From positions 2,120,390 to 2,184,389 of the forward strand of contig CP137667.1 in assembly GCA_037976565.1 (NCBI GenBank): a DNA stretch of 64,000 bases. The letters are read 5' to 3'. Numbering within the stretch: position 1 is the first letter of the stretch; each line of letters begins with the position of its first letter. The stretch comes from Mesocentrotus franciscanus. Its lineage: Eukaryota; Echinodermata; Echinoidea; Camarodonta; Strongylocentrotidae. Below the pieces are notes generated by a model. The model did no database searches. It was not told the DNA's origin and worked only from the letters and a program-made list of their open reading frames with translations. Both the position numbers and the translations under genes were made by a program. This document shows positions 11,126-20,976 of this stretch, one piece after another.

Positions 11126-11395
11126 GCCCTTATATGTACCAATAGATAACAATTTGAAGATAAAGCCTTCAAACTCCCAATTTGGCCAAACATGTATTGC
11201 AATATTTCACTTAAAGGCCGTCCGTACTAGTGTTGACAGAAGGGATTCCACCCAGCGAGGTCACTGACAGGTGGCTATCTCATAAAGTCAGCTCTCAATT
11301 AACATAAGAAAAAGAGGATCATGGGGACCAACAGGCGCCGATTAGGCATTGTTTTCTGTATAGAGGGAGCAAGTAGCTACAAGTAATACAGTGGG

Positions 11396-11728
11396 GCTTT
11401 AAATTGTTTAACGATGTGAAAGAGGATGTCATTTAACACACACCTCTGCAACAGGGCCGTTGTTGATGTTGGGGGCACATACATGTAATTGATCGACGTC
11501 CTGGGGAGGGGTCTATGAGGAGGGGTGTATGATCTTGGAAAAATTGGGGGCACGTGCCCCGTGGCTACGGGCCTGTTCTGCAAGGATTTAAAAAAAAATG
11601 TGTTTGAAGAGGAACATTGATGAAAGAAAGCAAAGTTTATATGTTTCTGTTGTACACATACTTGAATAATTTAAATGAACTTTTGCCATGAAATTTGTAG
11701 GGCTCCCAAAACTTTAGAGGGGCTTTAA
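11396..11728. mobile_element. TTAA MITE, family 1 (palindromic), interrupted copy
   Basis: The arm words match the other family-1 copies: GATGTGAAAGAGGATGTC, ATTTAACACAC, CTGCAAGGATTT, GTGTTTGAAGA, then the right end GGGCTCCC...GGGGCTTTAA. The left terminus is truncated and the centre is shortened. A 124-bp hAT-like MITE sits in the left arm (11452-11575). Confidence 0.75.
11452..11575. mobile_element. 124-bp hAT-like MITE nested in a TTAA MITE
   Basis: The ends are CAGGGCCGTTG and CTACGGGCCTG. The flanks are 8-bp near-duplicates, CTCTGCAA (11444-11451) and TTCTGCAA (11576-11583). Intact family-1 MITE copies elsewhere carry the uninterrupted TTCTGCAAGG sequence, which confirms the insertion. 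Confidence 0.8.
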
Positions 11729-11849
11729 ACACCCGACATTTTCACAGACATTATTCTTTCACCATGAAACAATCATGTGGCCATGTGGGTGTTTGGAACC
11801 AAAGATGTTTGAATTTATACTACGTTTAGAACGGTCAGAGTGTCCAATA

Positions 11850-11955
11850 ATTTATTTATGTTTTGTGTTGTACGCAGAAAACCCTAATTTTTTAATTTTC
11901 ATCACAATATTCGTCTTCAAACTCATGTTTTGAAAATCATTTAGTGTGTCCATCA
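11850..11955. mobile_element. TTAA MITE family 1, right-arm fragment
   Basis: It carries TTGTGTTGTACGCAGAAAAC and then CGTCTTCAAAC, the central and right-arm words of family 1. The ends are missing. Confidence 0.6.
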
Positions 11956-12004
11956 AATTGTTGGGCCTGAATGTAAAAAAGCTTGGCTATAGCAAAACAG
12001 CAAT

Positions 12005-12215
12005 TAGTAGATAGAAAGAGAAAGGAAGGAGGTGAGAGAGGAAAACAGAAAGGGCGGAGGCAGATAAAGAGAAAGAGAAAGAGAAAGAGAGAGAAGGAGG
12101 TGAGAGATAGACAGAGGGAGAGATGAGAGAGAGAGAGAGGGGGTTATAGAAGTGAGAGGTATTAAGAAAGAGAGGGAGAAAGAGAAAGAAAGCAGAGATA
12201 AAGGAAATAGAAGAT
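12005..12215. repeat. Purine-rich (GA)n-like tract
   Basis: About 200 bp of almost pure A/G on the plus strand, with GAGAGA and GAAAGA runs. Confidence 0.8.
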
Positions 12216-12482
12216 AACTAAATTAATTAAAAAATTCGCGACAAAATATGCGATTTGTCGCATATTATCATCACGAATTTCACTTCAAAGTTTGTGATTC
12301 GCGATGTCCCTTCAGAGCCACTATATGGTTCGCGGGTGTTGCCCCACAAATTACGGTTAGCTTGTGCTCCTCAATAACAGTTGTGTATCAGTTTGTATAG
12401 CGTATCCGCTGAAGTGAACTTTTTTCAGTTACTTAGGCGTTAGGTTGCGTTATAGCGTGAAGTTACACTTTAGCAGCTTCAC

Positions 12483-12603
12483 ACACGCGACACTTGGAGA
12501 AACGTGCACAGTGCTCGATAGCTGTCCTCTCCTTTGGATTCCTACTTGGCATTCATCATCACCAACACGACAACCAACAGTGATGGACTTTGTATCGAAA
12601 TTT
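12483..12603 (+). pseudogene. Uncharacterised-family pseudogene, segment 3
   Basis: Starting in the duplicated ACACGC, the frame reads ATLGETCTVLDSCPLLWIP and then PTVMDFVSKF. This is the continuation expected after segment 2. It stops abruptly where the LINE begins at about 12600, and I did not find the rest on the far side of the LINE, so the 3' end of the gene is lost or too decayed to see. Confidence 0.65.
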
Positions 12604-14611
12604 ATGATATTTGTATACCATTCACAGGACAAATCAGTAACTATAAAAAGATACCTAGATCCCCCTGGGTAACAAAGTCCATTTTAAGATCAATAAACCG
12701 GAAAAACAACCTCTATTATAAATACAAAACTAATCCAACAAAAAAAACCCGTGACAAATACACTCGATATAAAAATGTTTTGACAAAAGTACTACGTCAA
12801 GCAAAACAACATCATTATACTACGCAATTTGAACTTAGCAAGAATAACCCTAAAAACACATGGAAAATAATAAATACAACCTTAAACAGAAACAATAAGA
12901 CACAAAAAATAACGAAAATTAAATCTGACACTGACACTTTGATCGAAGACCCTCAAGCAATGGCTGAAACCTTCAACTCGTACTTCTCACAGATAGGACA
13001 AAAATTAGCAGAAAACATCCCAACAACCGAAAGAAAATTTGATAACTTTCTAAGTAACAAAAATCCATCTTCTTTGTTTTTCGTCCCAACCAACCGCGAG
13101 GAAATAATTAGTATAGTAAATAAATAGGAAAGCAAAAGAAGTTCAGGGCATGACGAGATCGACAATCTTCTACTCAAATCAAATATCTTATCGATTGCAA
13201 ATCCTCTGGTCCATATTTTTAACTTATCAATAACAACGGGTATAGTACCTAATAGCGTTAAAATAGCAAAAGTCATCCCAATATTTAAGAAAGGTGATGC
13301 TTCTGAAACAAATAGTTATAGGCCAATTTCACTATTACCATCCTTACCCAAAGTCTTGGAAAGAATTGTCTTTATTAGAGTTACAGATTTTTCAAACAAA
13401 CATAATATCTTTTGCGAATCTCAATTTGGCTTTCGACCAAACCGCAACACAACTCAAGCAATATTGAAATGCGTAGATGCTATATCCCAAGCGATTGATC
13501 ATCACTTACATACTATAGCAATATTCCTGGACTTTTCCAGGCTTTTGACACAATAAACCATAATATTCTCTTACATAAATTGTCGCACTATGGTGTTCGA
13601 GGGAAAGCCTTGGAATGGTTCAGGAATTATTTAACAAATAGAAAACAATTTGTAGAAATAAATAATTTAAGGTCATCGCTACAATCCATTAGTTGTGGTG
13701 TTCCACAGGGAAGCATCCTAGGTCCCTTATGGTTTATCAAATACATTAATGGCTTTTATAAGTCTTCAGATGTATTATCTTTCACTTTATTTGCTGACGA
13801 TTCAAACTTATTTTATTCTCATTCTAATCCAACTAACCTTCTTCCAACAACATAGAACTTAAACGTGTATAGTAGAATGGGTTAAAGCTAACAAGTTATC
13901 GTTAAACTTTCTGAAGACTAATTTCATGTTGTTTAGTAACACCTTGCAAAATTTACCTGGAAATATCTTTTTGGAAGACACGCCCCTTGTTAGGGTAACA
14001 TCAACCAGATTCTTAGGGCTCACGATCGACGATAAATTGAAATGGAACATACACATTCAAAATATATCCAAAATTGTCTCCCGAAATACTGGAATCATGA
14101 ATAAACTTAAATATTTATTCCCAAAGTCTACACTATTCACATTATACTTATCACTAATTTTACCCTACCTTAATTATGGAATAATGGCATGGGGAAATGC
14201 TAGTAAATACCTTACTGATAAATTTTACCTTACAAAAGAAAAGCATAAGAATTATACATAATGCTCCTACTCGTTCACGTACTGATCCTTTGTTTTATGA
14301 GTCAAAAATTCTGAAATTATCTTTTTCAAACAGGACAGTTTATGTATAAATTGAATAAAAACGAACTGCAACACACATTCATCAACATGTTCACAAAAAA
14401 CAGCGCCATTCATAATTACCCAACCAGGCAATCCAACCGTTTCAACCTTTCCCGTACCCGCACTCTTTTTGCACATAAAACAATCTCTTTCTACGGTCCG
14501 AAATACTGGAACTCACTTAGCAACGATATAATTAATTCTTTAAGCTTAAACTACTTCAAAATCAAGTTGAAAAAAAATATTCTCGAAACATATAAAGAAA
14601 ATTCAAATTGA
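12600..14611 (+). pseudogene. Decayed LINE ORF2 (reverse transcriptase), 5' truncated
   Basis: The order of motifs is that of a non-LTR retrotransposon ORF2: PWVTKSILRSINRKNNLYYK upstream of the RT, then SGHDEI, IPIFKKGD, SYRPISLLP, FGFR, FLDF, CGVPQGSILGPLWF, FADDSNLF (catalytic ADD), FLGLTID and, near the end, PTRQSNRF and GPKYWNSLSNDI. It lacks the endonuclease half. Lesions include a TAG at 13125-13127, a one-base deletion in the DFSKAF motif near 13538, frameshifts near 13850-13875, and further breaks around 14255-14345. It inserted into the uncharacterised pseudogene, cutting it after FVSKF. It looks like the CR1/L2/Jockey group; the exact clade is not set. Confidence 0.85.
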
Positions 14612-14718
14612 GCGATCGGGACCCCACTCTCTTTCTTTCTCTCCCTCTCTCTCTCTCTCTCCCTTTCTCTCTCCCTCTCCGTCTTTCTTTCTCTTTCTTT
14701 CCGTCTCTCTCTTTCTTC

Positions 14719-14749
<31 letters not shown>

Positions 14750-15080
14750 TTTTTTTTACTTTTATTTTCTCCTTTCCTTCCCACACAGACGCGCCAGCTT
14801 TCTCCTCTCACTCTTCTTCCATCTTAAACTTAAAGCATCATAATATTTACTTTCCATGTTAATTCTGTATTTTTTTAATAATCAAAATTATGAATAATGT
14901 TTTAGTCATTGATTTGTATTTTCGTCACGCTTGATTTGATTCTTTTGCATTGCTTACTGTATATTGATTTGTATATTCATGTTGTATACTGTAACGAATT
15001 TAGATATGTCTGTATCATGTGCATAGTGCATTATTTCGGTATATATTGTTGCTTGTTGTGCATGTCAAACTCTATAGTCC
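14612..15080 (+). repeat. LINE 3' UTR with long (CT)n tract
   Basis: The ORF2 stop is followed by about 130 bp of CT/CTTT repeats (about 14622-14755) and an AT-rich tail. The true end of the LINE cannot be placed; no clean poly-A or target duplication is visible. Confidence 0.5.
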
Positions 15081-16487
15081 TTGACACTACGAACATATCG
15101 TACCTGAAATACCCTTGGAAAACTCGTTGAAAATGGTTGACTTTCTAGGTAATTTCCCGTGAATTCAGGGTTACAAAGTCGTGAAAACCTCGTGGAATGT
15201 AGTTGAAAAAGTCCTACCATCAGATGTGGGAGGAGTTTGGTTGCTAAGAACAGTCATAAAAGAAATTTCAAGACATTTTCAACCATCATTAATACAGTTT
15301 TCACTTTTACGATCGCCATTACCTGTCAAGTCGTTAACCCATCAAAGGGTTGAAACATGGTTGAAAATGAGATGAAAACTACCTGAATTTGTGTTATTGC
15401 CCGTTCGCCCTTGGAGCGCTGGCCCGATAGGCAAACCGTAAATAGTCGTTAGGCAGCATAGCTGAAGGAGCTTCCACACTAAAATAAGCTTCAGCAGCAT
15501 AGTTTGGTACATAGGTAGAATACAGTGAATGCTGTACATCACAATGTAGTAAATAGTCATTTTGTGAATAGATAATATTAATATAAGTTCTTATGTTGTA
15601 CGTTTCACTGACGATATGATCGGGTGAAAAACAATTGAGGTCCTGTAGACTTTAAAACAAGTATTTATTAATTTATTTTCAGGGGATATGATCCCCAATT
15701 TTGATGACATTTCGTTAGAAGAAGCTCTTAGCAGGGTAAAAAATACTTATATTTCTACGGTAGCTCTTTAAAAAACATGTGGTCAAAACGGCTACCGTAA
15801 AAAAAATATATAATCGGTAGCTATTTCAGGACTCACACTGAGAAGATATTTTTGCAACATTTTTGTTAAACATTACCAGCAGTCATTGCCGGTGGCGGTA
15901 GTTGCCAGTATACAATAATACAACCTACTAAGGCGAGGGTAGTCATTCGACGGGGAAGGGGGGAGGGGGGCTGGTCAAGCGTCATTTCGGGAGTGCCTCC
16001 CTAATTGCGCAGATAATATGGAAATGTTTGCTCATCCACATTTAAAAAAAAATCTACATACAAAGTTGAATTAAAACAATAAATAAACAAATCAATCATG
16101 AATTGAAAAGTTTTGTGGATTATTCCAGATGATCAGAAACGAGTAAGAGACAACAAGGGGAACGAGAGGAATATTTGAAGAAAATGGGCAAAAAAGGAGA
16201 GAAAAATGAGGAAGAATAAGAATAACTGACTGTCAAGCCCCAAAATAAGATCAATGAAAAATATATTCTTTATATAAAGTTGTTGAAAAGGGTTTTGTAA
16301 TTGTATGCACATTATTTTGAATTATGTGATTGTTCAATATAAATATTACCCTAATGAGGTTTGAGGGAAGGAAAAAAGCAAAAAGAATTAAAGAAGGGCA
16401 TTTTTTTTAAATGAAGACAATGAATAAGGAAATGAAAATAATTAAAGGAAGTGACGTTATGAATGAGAAAAGTCCCTTGTTTTTTCA

Positions 16488-16489
<2 letters not shown>
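15081..16489. other. Stretch without recognised genes
   Basis: No coding-like frames, RNA genes or boundaried repeats are recognised. A short G-run lies near 15955-15975. Confidence 0.5.

Positions 16490-16526
<37 letters not shown>
16490..16526. repeat. (ATT)n microsatellite
   Basis: About 12 uninterrupted TTA units. Confidence 0.9.
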
Positions 16527-16527
<1 letters not shown>

Positions 16528-17064
16528 ATACTAATTATAAGATTATTAGGCCTATTATTATTCTTCTTTTTTTAAAGGAAAATTTAAACAATGGAGGGAG
16601 TCAAATGGAAGCAGACAAAAAAGAGCATCGCAGAGGAACGAAAATAAGAAAAATAGGGCCATATCTTGACGGTTAGAAAAAATTGATAGAAATGCTTAAG
16701 TGAAAAGAGGAAAAAAATAAGAAGATAAAAATGCGAAGAAATTTAAAGGAAAACTGAGCAGAAGGTATAGAGCTTGTCATTATTTTTTTCAGGCAGTCAA
16801 AATGAAGTTGTTTAGCCAAGCGTTTGGTAATTTGGAAACTCCTATGAGAAAATTTGAATTGTTGACAGACCATCGCGTATCACACTCCCCACGATCAGGA
16901 GGTCCACAGCGCAGGCAAGGCTCTTCGAGTCCGACGACGAGCTGCTTTGCCCACAAATACTGCAAACGAGAGGAAACACTAGAATGTGCCGACAATTTTG
17001 TAGCCTCTTTTGACACACAAAAAGACCGTCAATAATTATTACAAATCAACTTTTACCATGGGAT
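16527..17064. other. No supported gene
   Basis: A 70-codon frame from 16802 follows a TTTTTTTCAG acceptor-like site, but its composition is not clearly coding and nothing joins it, so it is not called. Confidence 0.4.
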
Positions 17065-17406
17065 TTAAATGTAGTAGCCCTCATTTGCACGCCCTCCAGA
17101 ATTTCGATGAAATTCCATGGATAAACTCTGAGGCGTGATGATAACCCTCTCCAGAATTTTAGAGCAAATGGACCAGTAGTTTTGAAATGAAAGGTGAAAA
17201 GATTTCTTTATTTTCTTTGAAGTGAACAATTCTTGGCTCGTGAAGGGTTAGTAATTAAACTTCAAAGAAAATAAAAGAAATCTAGTCATTTCTCATTAGA
17301 AAACTACTGGTCCGTTTGCTCTAAAATTATCATGCCTAAGAGCTTCTACCCATGGAAATTCTTTGAAGTTGAGGTGGGTGCGCAAAATGAGGGCTACTAC
17401 CTTTAA
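17065..17406. mobile_element. TTAA MITE, family 2 (palindromic), full copy
   Basis: TTAA at 17065 is followed by ATGTAGTAGCCCTCATTTGC, and the right end reads GAGGGCTACTACC before TTAA at 17403-17406. The whole 342 bp is one long imperfect palindrome, with the words ACCAGTAG and CTACTGGT on opposite arms. Confidence 0.85.
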
Positions 17407-17929
17407 TGATAGTTTCGGTATCGCACGAAGACCGAAAATCATTGTTCTATTTGTATTCCACATAGAATGAACTGATACAGGGTGCTATACAAGAATGTTT
17501 CATTGTGACGACGTACGGACAAGTAATATCTGCCCCAAACTCGAAATCTCGGCAGTTTCCATCGAGAACGTAAACCTTCACAAGCTGAAGATTTCGGGTG
17601 CGACGCGCACATATGCCGCAATTTTAATACAATTATGATCCACCTCGTAGCATTATATCAAGATAGTGTTCGTCAAATATGTCGATGTCATGAATGTTTG
17701 TAAATGTTTCCAAATGTTTATTAGTTTATTGGGAATCGATTAAGTTTGTTCTTTGAGCGCGAATGTGTGAAAAAAATGAGGACACAGAAAACCACAAGAG
17801 CGATTTTTAAATATTTTCCTCTTTTTTCGCTCCCGTTATTTGGTTTACGGTAGCGATTCTGTCGACTTGAGGAGCGAATCGCTCGTCGCTCCCGTGTATT
17901 TTATTTTTACCCTGGCAGTTAGGCATGAT
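17407..17929. other. Non-coding; short GAGCG/CGCTC hairpins near 17750-17910
   Basis: No gene is seen. Repeated GAGCG and CGCTC words could fold locally. Confidence 0.4.
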
Positions 17930-18127
17930 AACCCTCTACAGAGCAAACGAATCAGTAATTTGGAAAAGAGCAGGTAATAGATTTTTATTTTTTTTAAAGT
18001 TTGATTAGTAATCCGCATCGACAAAATTGTTCACTCTATTCACTTCTCATTTCAAAATTACTGGTCCAATATTGCTCTAAATTATTAAGAGGGTCTAAGA
18101 GATGTCTAAGAAGGCTACTACCTTATA
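17930..18127. mobile_element. TTAA MITE family 2, left-truncated copy
   Basis: It contains GATAACCCTCTACAGAGCAA, TTACTGGTCC and the right end GGCTACTACCTTATAA. The left terminus is missing. Confidence 0.65.
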
Positions 18128-18389
18128 AGTTACTGGATAGTTTGGGAAATTCTGGAGGTGATGTCGGCCTCCATGATTCTGTTAAATCGGGAGGATAAAG
18201 TATATTGTGGTTGAAGTTCAACCTCCCTGGTCGAATGATCATCAATATTTACTGAACACCATAATTCGGTAAATCTGTGCCTGATTTTCCGCGGTATGTC
18301 GTTTCTAGTTTCTAGCTGGAGAGACCGGGGCTGAGACAATTCATCAGTGATTCACCTTCTCGAGAAAAACAAGGTAGTGATTGCACGAG

Positions 18390-18576
18390 TTAAAGGTAAT
18401 AGCCCTCATTTGCACACCCTCCCAAATTTCGATGAAATTCTAGTGCGTAGGAGCTCTTAGCCATGATAATAAACGGACCAGTAGTTTTCAAATGATGAAT
18501 GAATAGATTCCTTTTGTTTTCTTTGAATTGAACATATTTATGGTTCGTGGAGGATTCGTTATCAAACTACCTTTAA
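18390..18576. mobile_element. TTAA MITE family 2, internally deleted copy
   Basis: TTAA at 18390 is followed by AGGTAATAGCCCTCATTTGC and the left half of the palindrome. It jumps at ACTACC directly to the right end, consistent with a deletion at ACTACC microhomology. Its right TTAA (18573-18576) is shared with the next MITE. Confidence 0.7.
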
Positions 18577-19106
18577 AGGTACTATGTCCTATTTGCAGGC
18601 CCAAAAATGAAAAGGTTAAATTCCAACGGCATTTGAAAGATAGTACTAATTTAGAACTTCCCTAAAAAAGGGGGCTTGAAAATGTCTTTAAGTGGGAAAA
18701 TAACGAATATTAGTTGTCGAATCGACTTAAGTGCTACCAAGACAGTAAGTAATAGTCTAATTTTCAGACCATTGTACCGAATGGTCATACGTTTTGTGCT
18801 GCGCAAAGATTCAATCAGTTTAATTTTGACCATTACAAGAAGTGGGTTATTGGTGTAGACAAATGCTCATGTACTCTTTACAGCTTATTATATGTATGTT
18901 ATTACCAAAAAAAAAAAAGGCCAGTCAGTCACTCAATAGTGTCTGACAGTGAAGTCTAGCAAGTAAACGGGTTTCCTTGCATAATTTGAATATTAGGACA
19001 CTGCTAACGTTTAAATTTAACAGATAGGACATACATGACATATTCATAATTCCTGCAAAGTTCTACGGAATTTGATGTTGGCTGCAAAGGGACAAAGTAT
19101 CTTTAA
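18573..19106. mobile_element. TTAA MITE, family 3, copy 2
   Basis: The left end is TTAA AGGTACTATGTCC, and the right end is GGGACAAAGTATC TTAA. It is about 530 bp and non-coding, and closely matches the copy at 51481-52010 throughout, including ATTCCAACGGCATTTGAAAG and GGACACTGCTAACGTTTA. Both terminal TTAA sites are shared with neighbouring MITEs of other families. Confidence 0.85.
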
Positions 19107-19395
19107 AGCGTCCCCAAAATTTGATGGCAAAATTTAACCTACCGGTAACTTGTTTAATGTAATAAAGAGGATGTCATTTAACACACGCTTCTGCAAGGAT
19201 TTAAAGAAAAATGTGTTTGAAAACGTATACAAAATGTGGGTTTTCTGCCATCAATGCTCGTCTTCAAAAACATTTGTTGTTAAAATAATTGCAGAAGTGT
19301 GTGTTGAATGACACTCTCTTTCACATCATTAAACAATTTAAGGAAAATTTTGCCATTACCTTTTTGGCAAAAATTGGGCTCCCAGCACTTAAAAT
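19103..19395. mobile_element. TTAA MITE, family 1, copy with shortened centre
   Basis: TTAA AGCGTCCCCAAAATTTGATG begins it. GAGGATGTCATTTAACACAC on the left arm and the complementary GTGTGTGTTGAATGACA on the right arm show the palindrome. The right terminus is eroded after GGGCTCCCAGCAC. Confidence 0.75.
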
Positions 19396-20156
19396 TTCAC
19401 ACACAATTTCTTTTACACGAGTTTGAAGAAAATCAAAGCTCATTGCAACTAGCTGAGATGACACTAATTTGTAATTAGCATGATTGTTGAAGGGCGGCCC
19501 ATCCTACTACTTACAATATTCCTAAGCTACTGATATCATTCACGCCTATCGATGGCAAGAAAATACGCCTGAACCATCACAATTTATCCGATGCCATAAA
19601 CATTTACCGCGATCAGCATGAACAGGTAGATTCGTTTTGAGCTTTCGACAACTCGATCTGTAAATTTAACAAGTCACAAACAAATTAACCAGCTAGGATT
19701 TTAATCTGCATCTACTGTTTTTAGGGCAGCGACACTACCATCAGGCTATCACTGGTTGTCAATTTGTTGTTGTGGCTAAACCCACATGGATCATAATTAT
19801 TATAATATAATATATTGAGAATTCACTTTTGCAGTCGGCTACCTCGGCTACGCCAAACATTAGCAACCTACTCCAGTAAAAACATTGGGCTGAGACATAT
19901 GACCCTCAGTACCAGCTCCCACCTGCAATAATATTATAATGGACAATAACTAGGTCAACCTGGGTCTGGCCTTTATTAGAGTCGTCATGTGCACAAGAGT
20001 TTGTTCATATTCCGAATTTGGATGTAAAAAGAATAAGGTATGTACATGTCACAGTTGACCTAAACTAATTTTCCTGGTGAATAGATTACAACCTGGAGAA
20101 AAAATAAGAAAAAATGATAAAACATGTGAAGAGCTAAATAAAGAATGTCAAGAACC
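19396..20156. other. Stretch without recognised genes
   Basis: Nothing coding or repeated is recognised by eye in this interval. Confidence 0.45.
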
Positions 20157-20533
20157 TATCAAAGCCTCTCTAGAGTGTTGGGAACCAAATATTCGCCAAA
20201 ATTTGATGACAAAATGTCGCTTAAATGTTATGATGATGTGAACGAGGATGTCATTTAACACACGATATCGAAAGATTCTCAAAAGTAATTGTGTTTGCAG
20301 ACGGATATTACGGGAAGAATACAAAATTTAGGTTTTGTGTTGTACTCAGAAAACCCATATTTTGTATTCTTTCATCAATAATTGTCTTCACACACATTTG
20401 CTTTGAAAATCCGTGCAGAAGAGACTGTTAAATTGTATCCTTTTTCACATGATTATTTCACGTTATTATACAAGTTAAGTGAAATTGTTCCATCAAATAT
20501 TTGGGGCTCTCAACACTTTTACAGAGGCTTTAA
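20157..20533. mobile_element. TTAA MITE, family 1, near full-length copy
   Basis: It starts AAAGCCTCTCTAGAGTGTTG. The arms carry GAGGATGTCATTTAACACAC and, in the centre, GTTTTGTGTTGTACTCAGAAAAC. It ends GAGGCTTTAA at 20533. It can fold into one long hairpin and has no coding content. Confidence 0.8.
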
Positions 20534-20819
20534 AGGTATAGACCAGTTTTGGAAACGCCCCTCTCTCAAAAAAATGAAATGGAAGCTCTCATTACCAATC
20601 ATGTGAAAGAATATGTTTTGAATAATACGTGATGATACAAATTTTGCCGGGAAAGTCGGGAAACCGCCTACGAATTGATATATTTGGTAAATTATTATAT
20701 CTATTGGGACCAAATAGATATCGCGCACGTGGTCGCGTAGTCCCATATACATCTTTCTGTGTACAGTGCTTGTAACTTTACCAAGACTGGGCCAAATTTC
20801 TTATCATTTTGACGATTCC

Positions 20820-20930
20820 AGAACCTTGCAGTACACACCAATACTTATATGCTAGATGATCAACCTTTTCTGATCGATTCCACAACGTTTCTTTCACGAT
20901 GCAATCGCATGACCAGAACTGGTCTTTCTC
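20820..20930. repeat. ~110-bp dispersed repeat, inverted copy at the window end
   Basis: AACCTTGCAGTACACACCAA through CACGATGCAATCGCATGACC matches the reverse complement of about 63885-64000 with few differences. Its nature is unknown. Confidence 0.75.
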
Positions 20931-20976
20931 TTTAAGCTTAAAAGTTAACGCCCATCTAATTTGTTGGATGCCCCCC

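Larger units (their letters stand above)
10944..12482. mobile_element. 1.54-kb insertion bounded by GTTACACTTTAGCAGC repeats with ACACGC duplication
   Basis: ACACGC at 10938-10943 is repeated at 12483-12488, and joining across one copy restores the pseudogene frame (VSARH to ATLGE). The left end is a minisatellite cluster. The right end is a single GTTACACTTTAGCAGC unit inside a short GTGAAG...CTTCAC hairpin. There are no obvious terminal inverted repeats and no coding capacity. The inside holds a TTAA MITE with a nested hAT MITE, a half MITE and a purine-rich tract. The element type is not identified. Confidence 0.65.

Noticed and set aside
14551..14862. Open frames of Arg/Glu or Ser/Leu repeats near 14.6-14.8 kb
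   Set aside because: They are translations of the (CT)n tract in the LINE 3' UTR.
16802..17035. 78-codon frame after a strong acceptor-like TTTTTTTCAG
   Set aside because: It has no recognisable motif, no partner exon and a comparable frame on the opposite strand; chance is likely.
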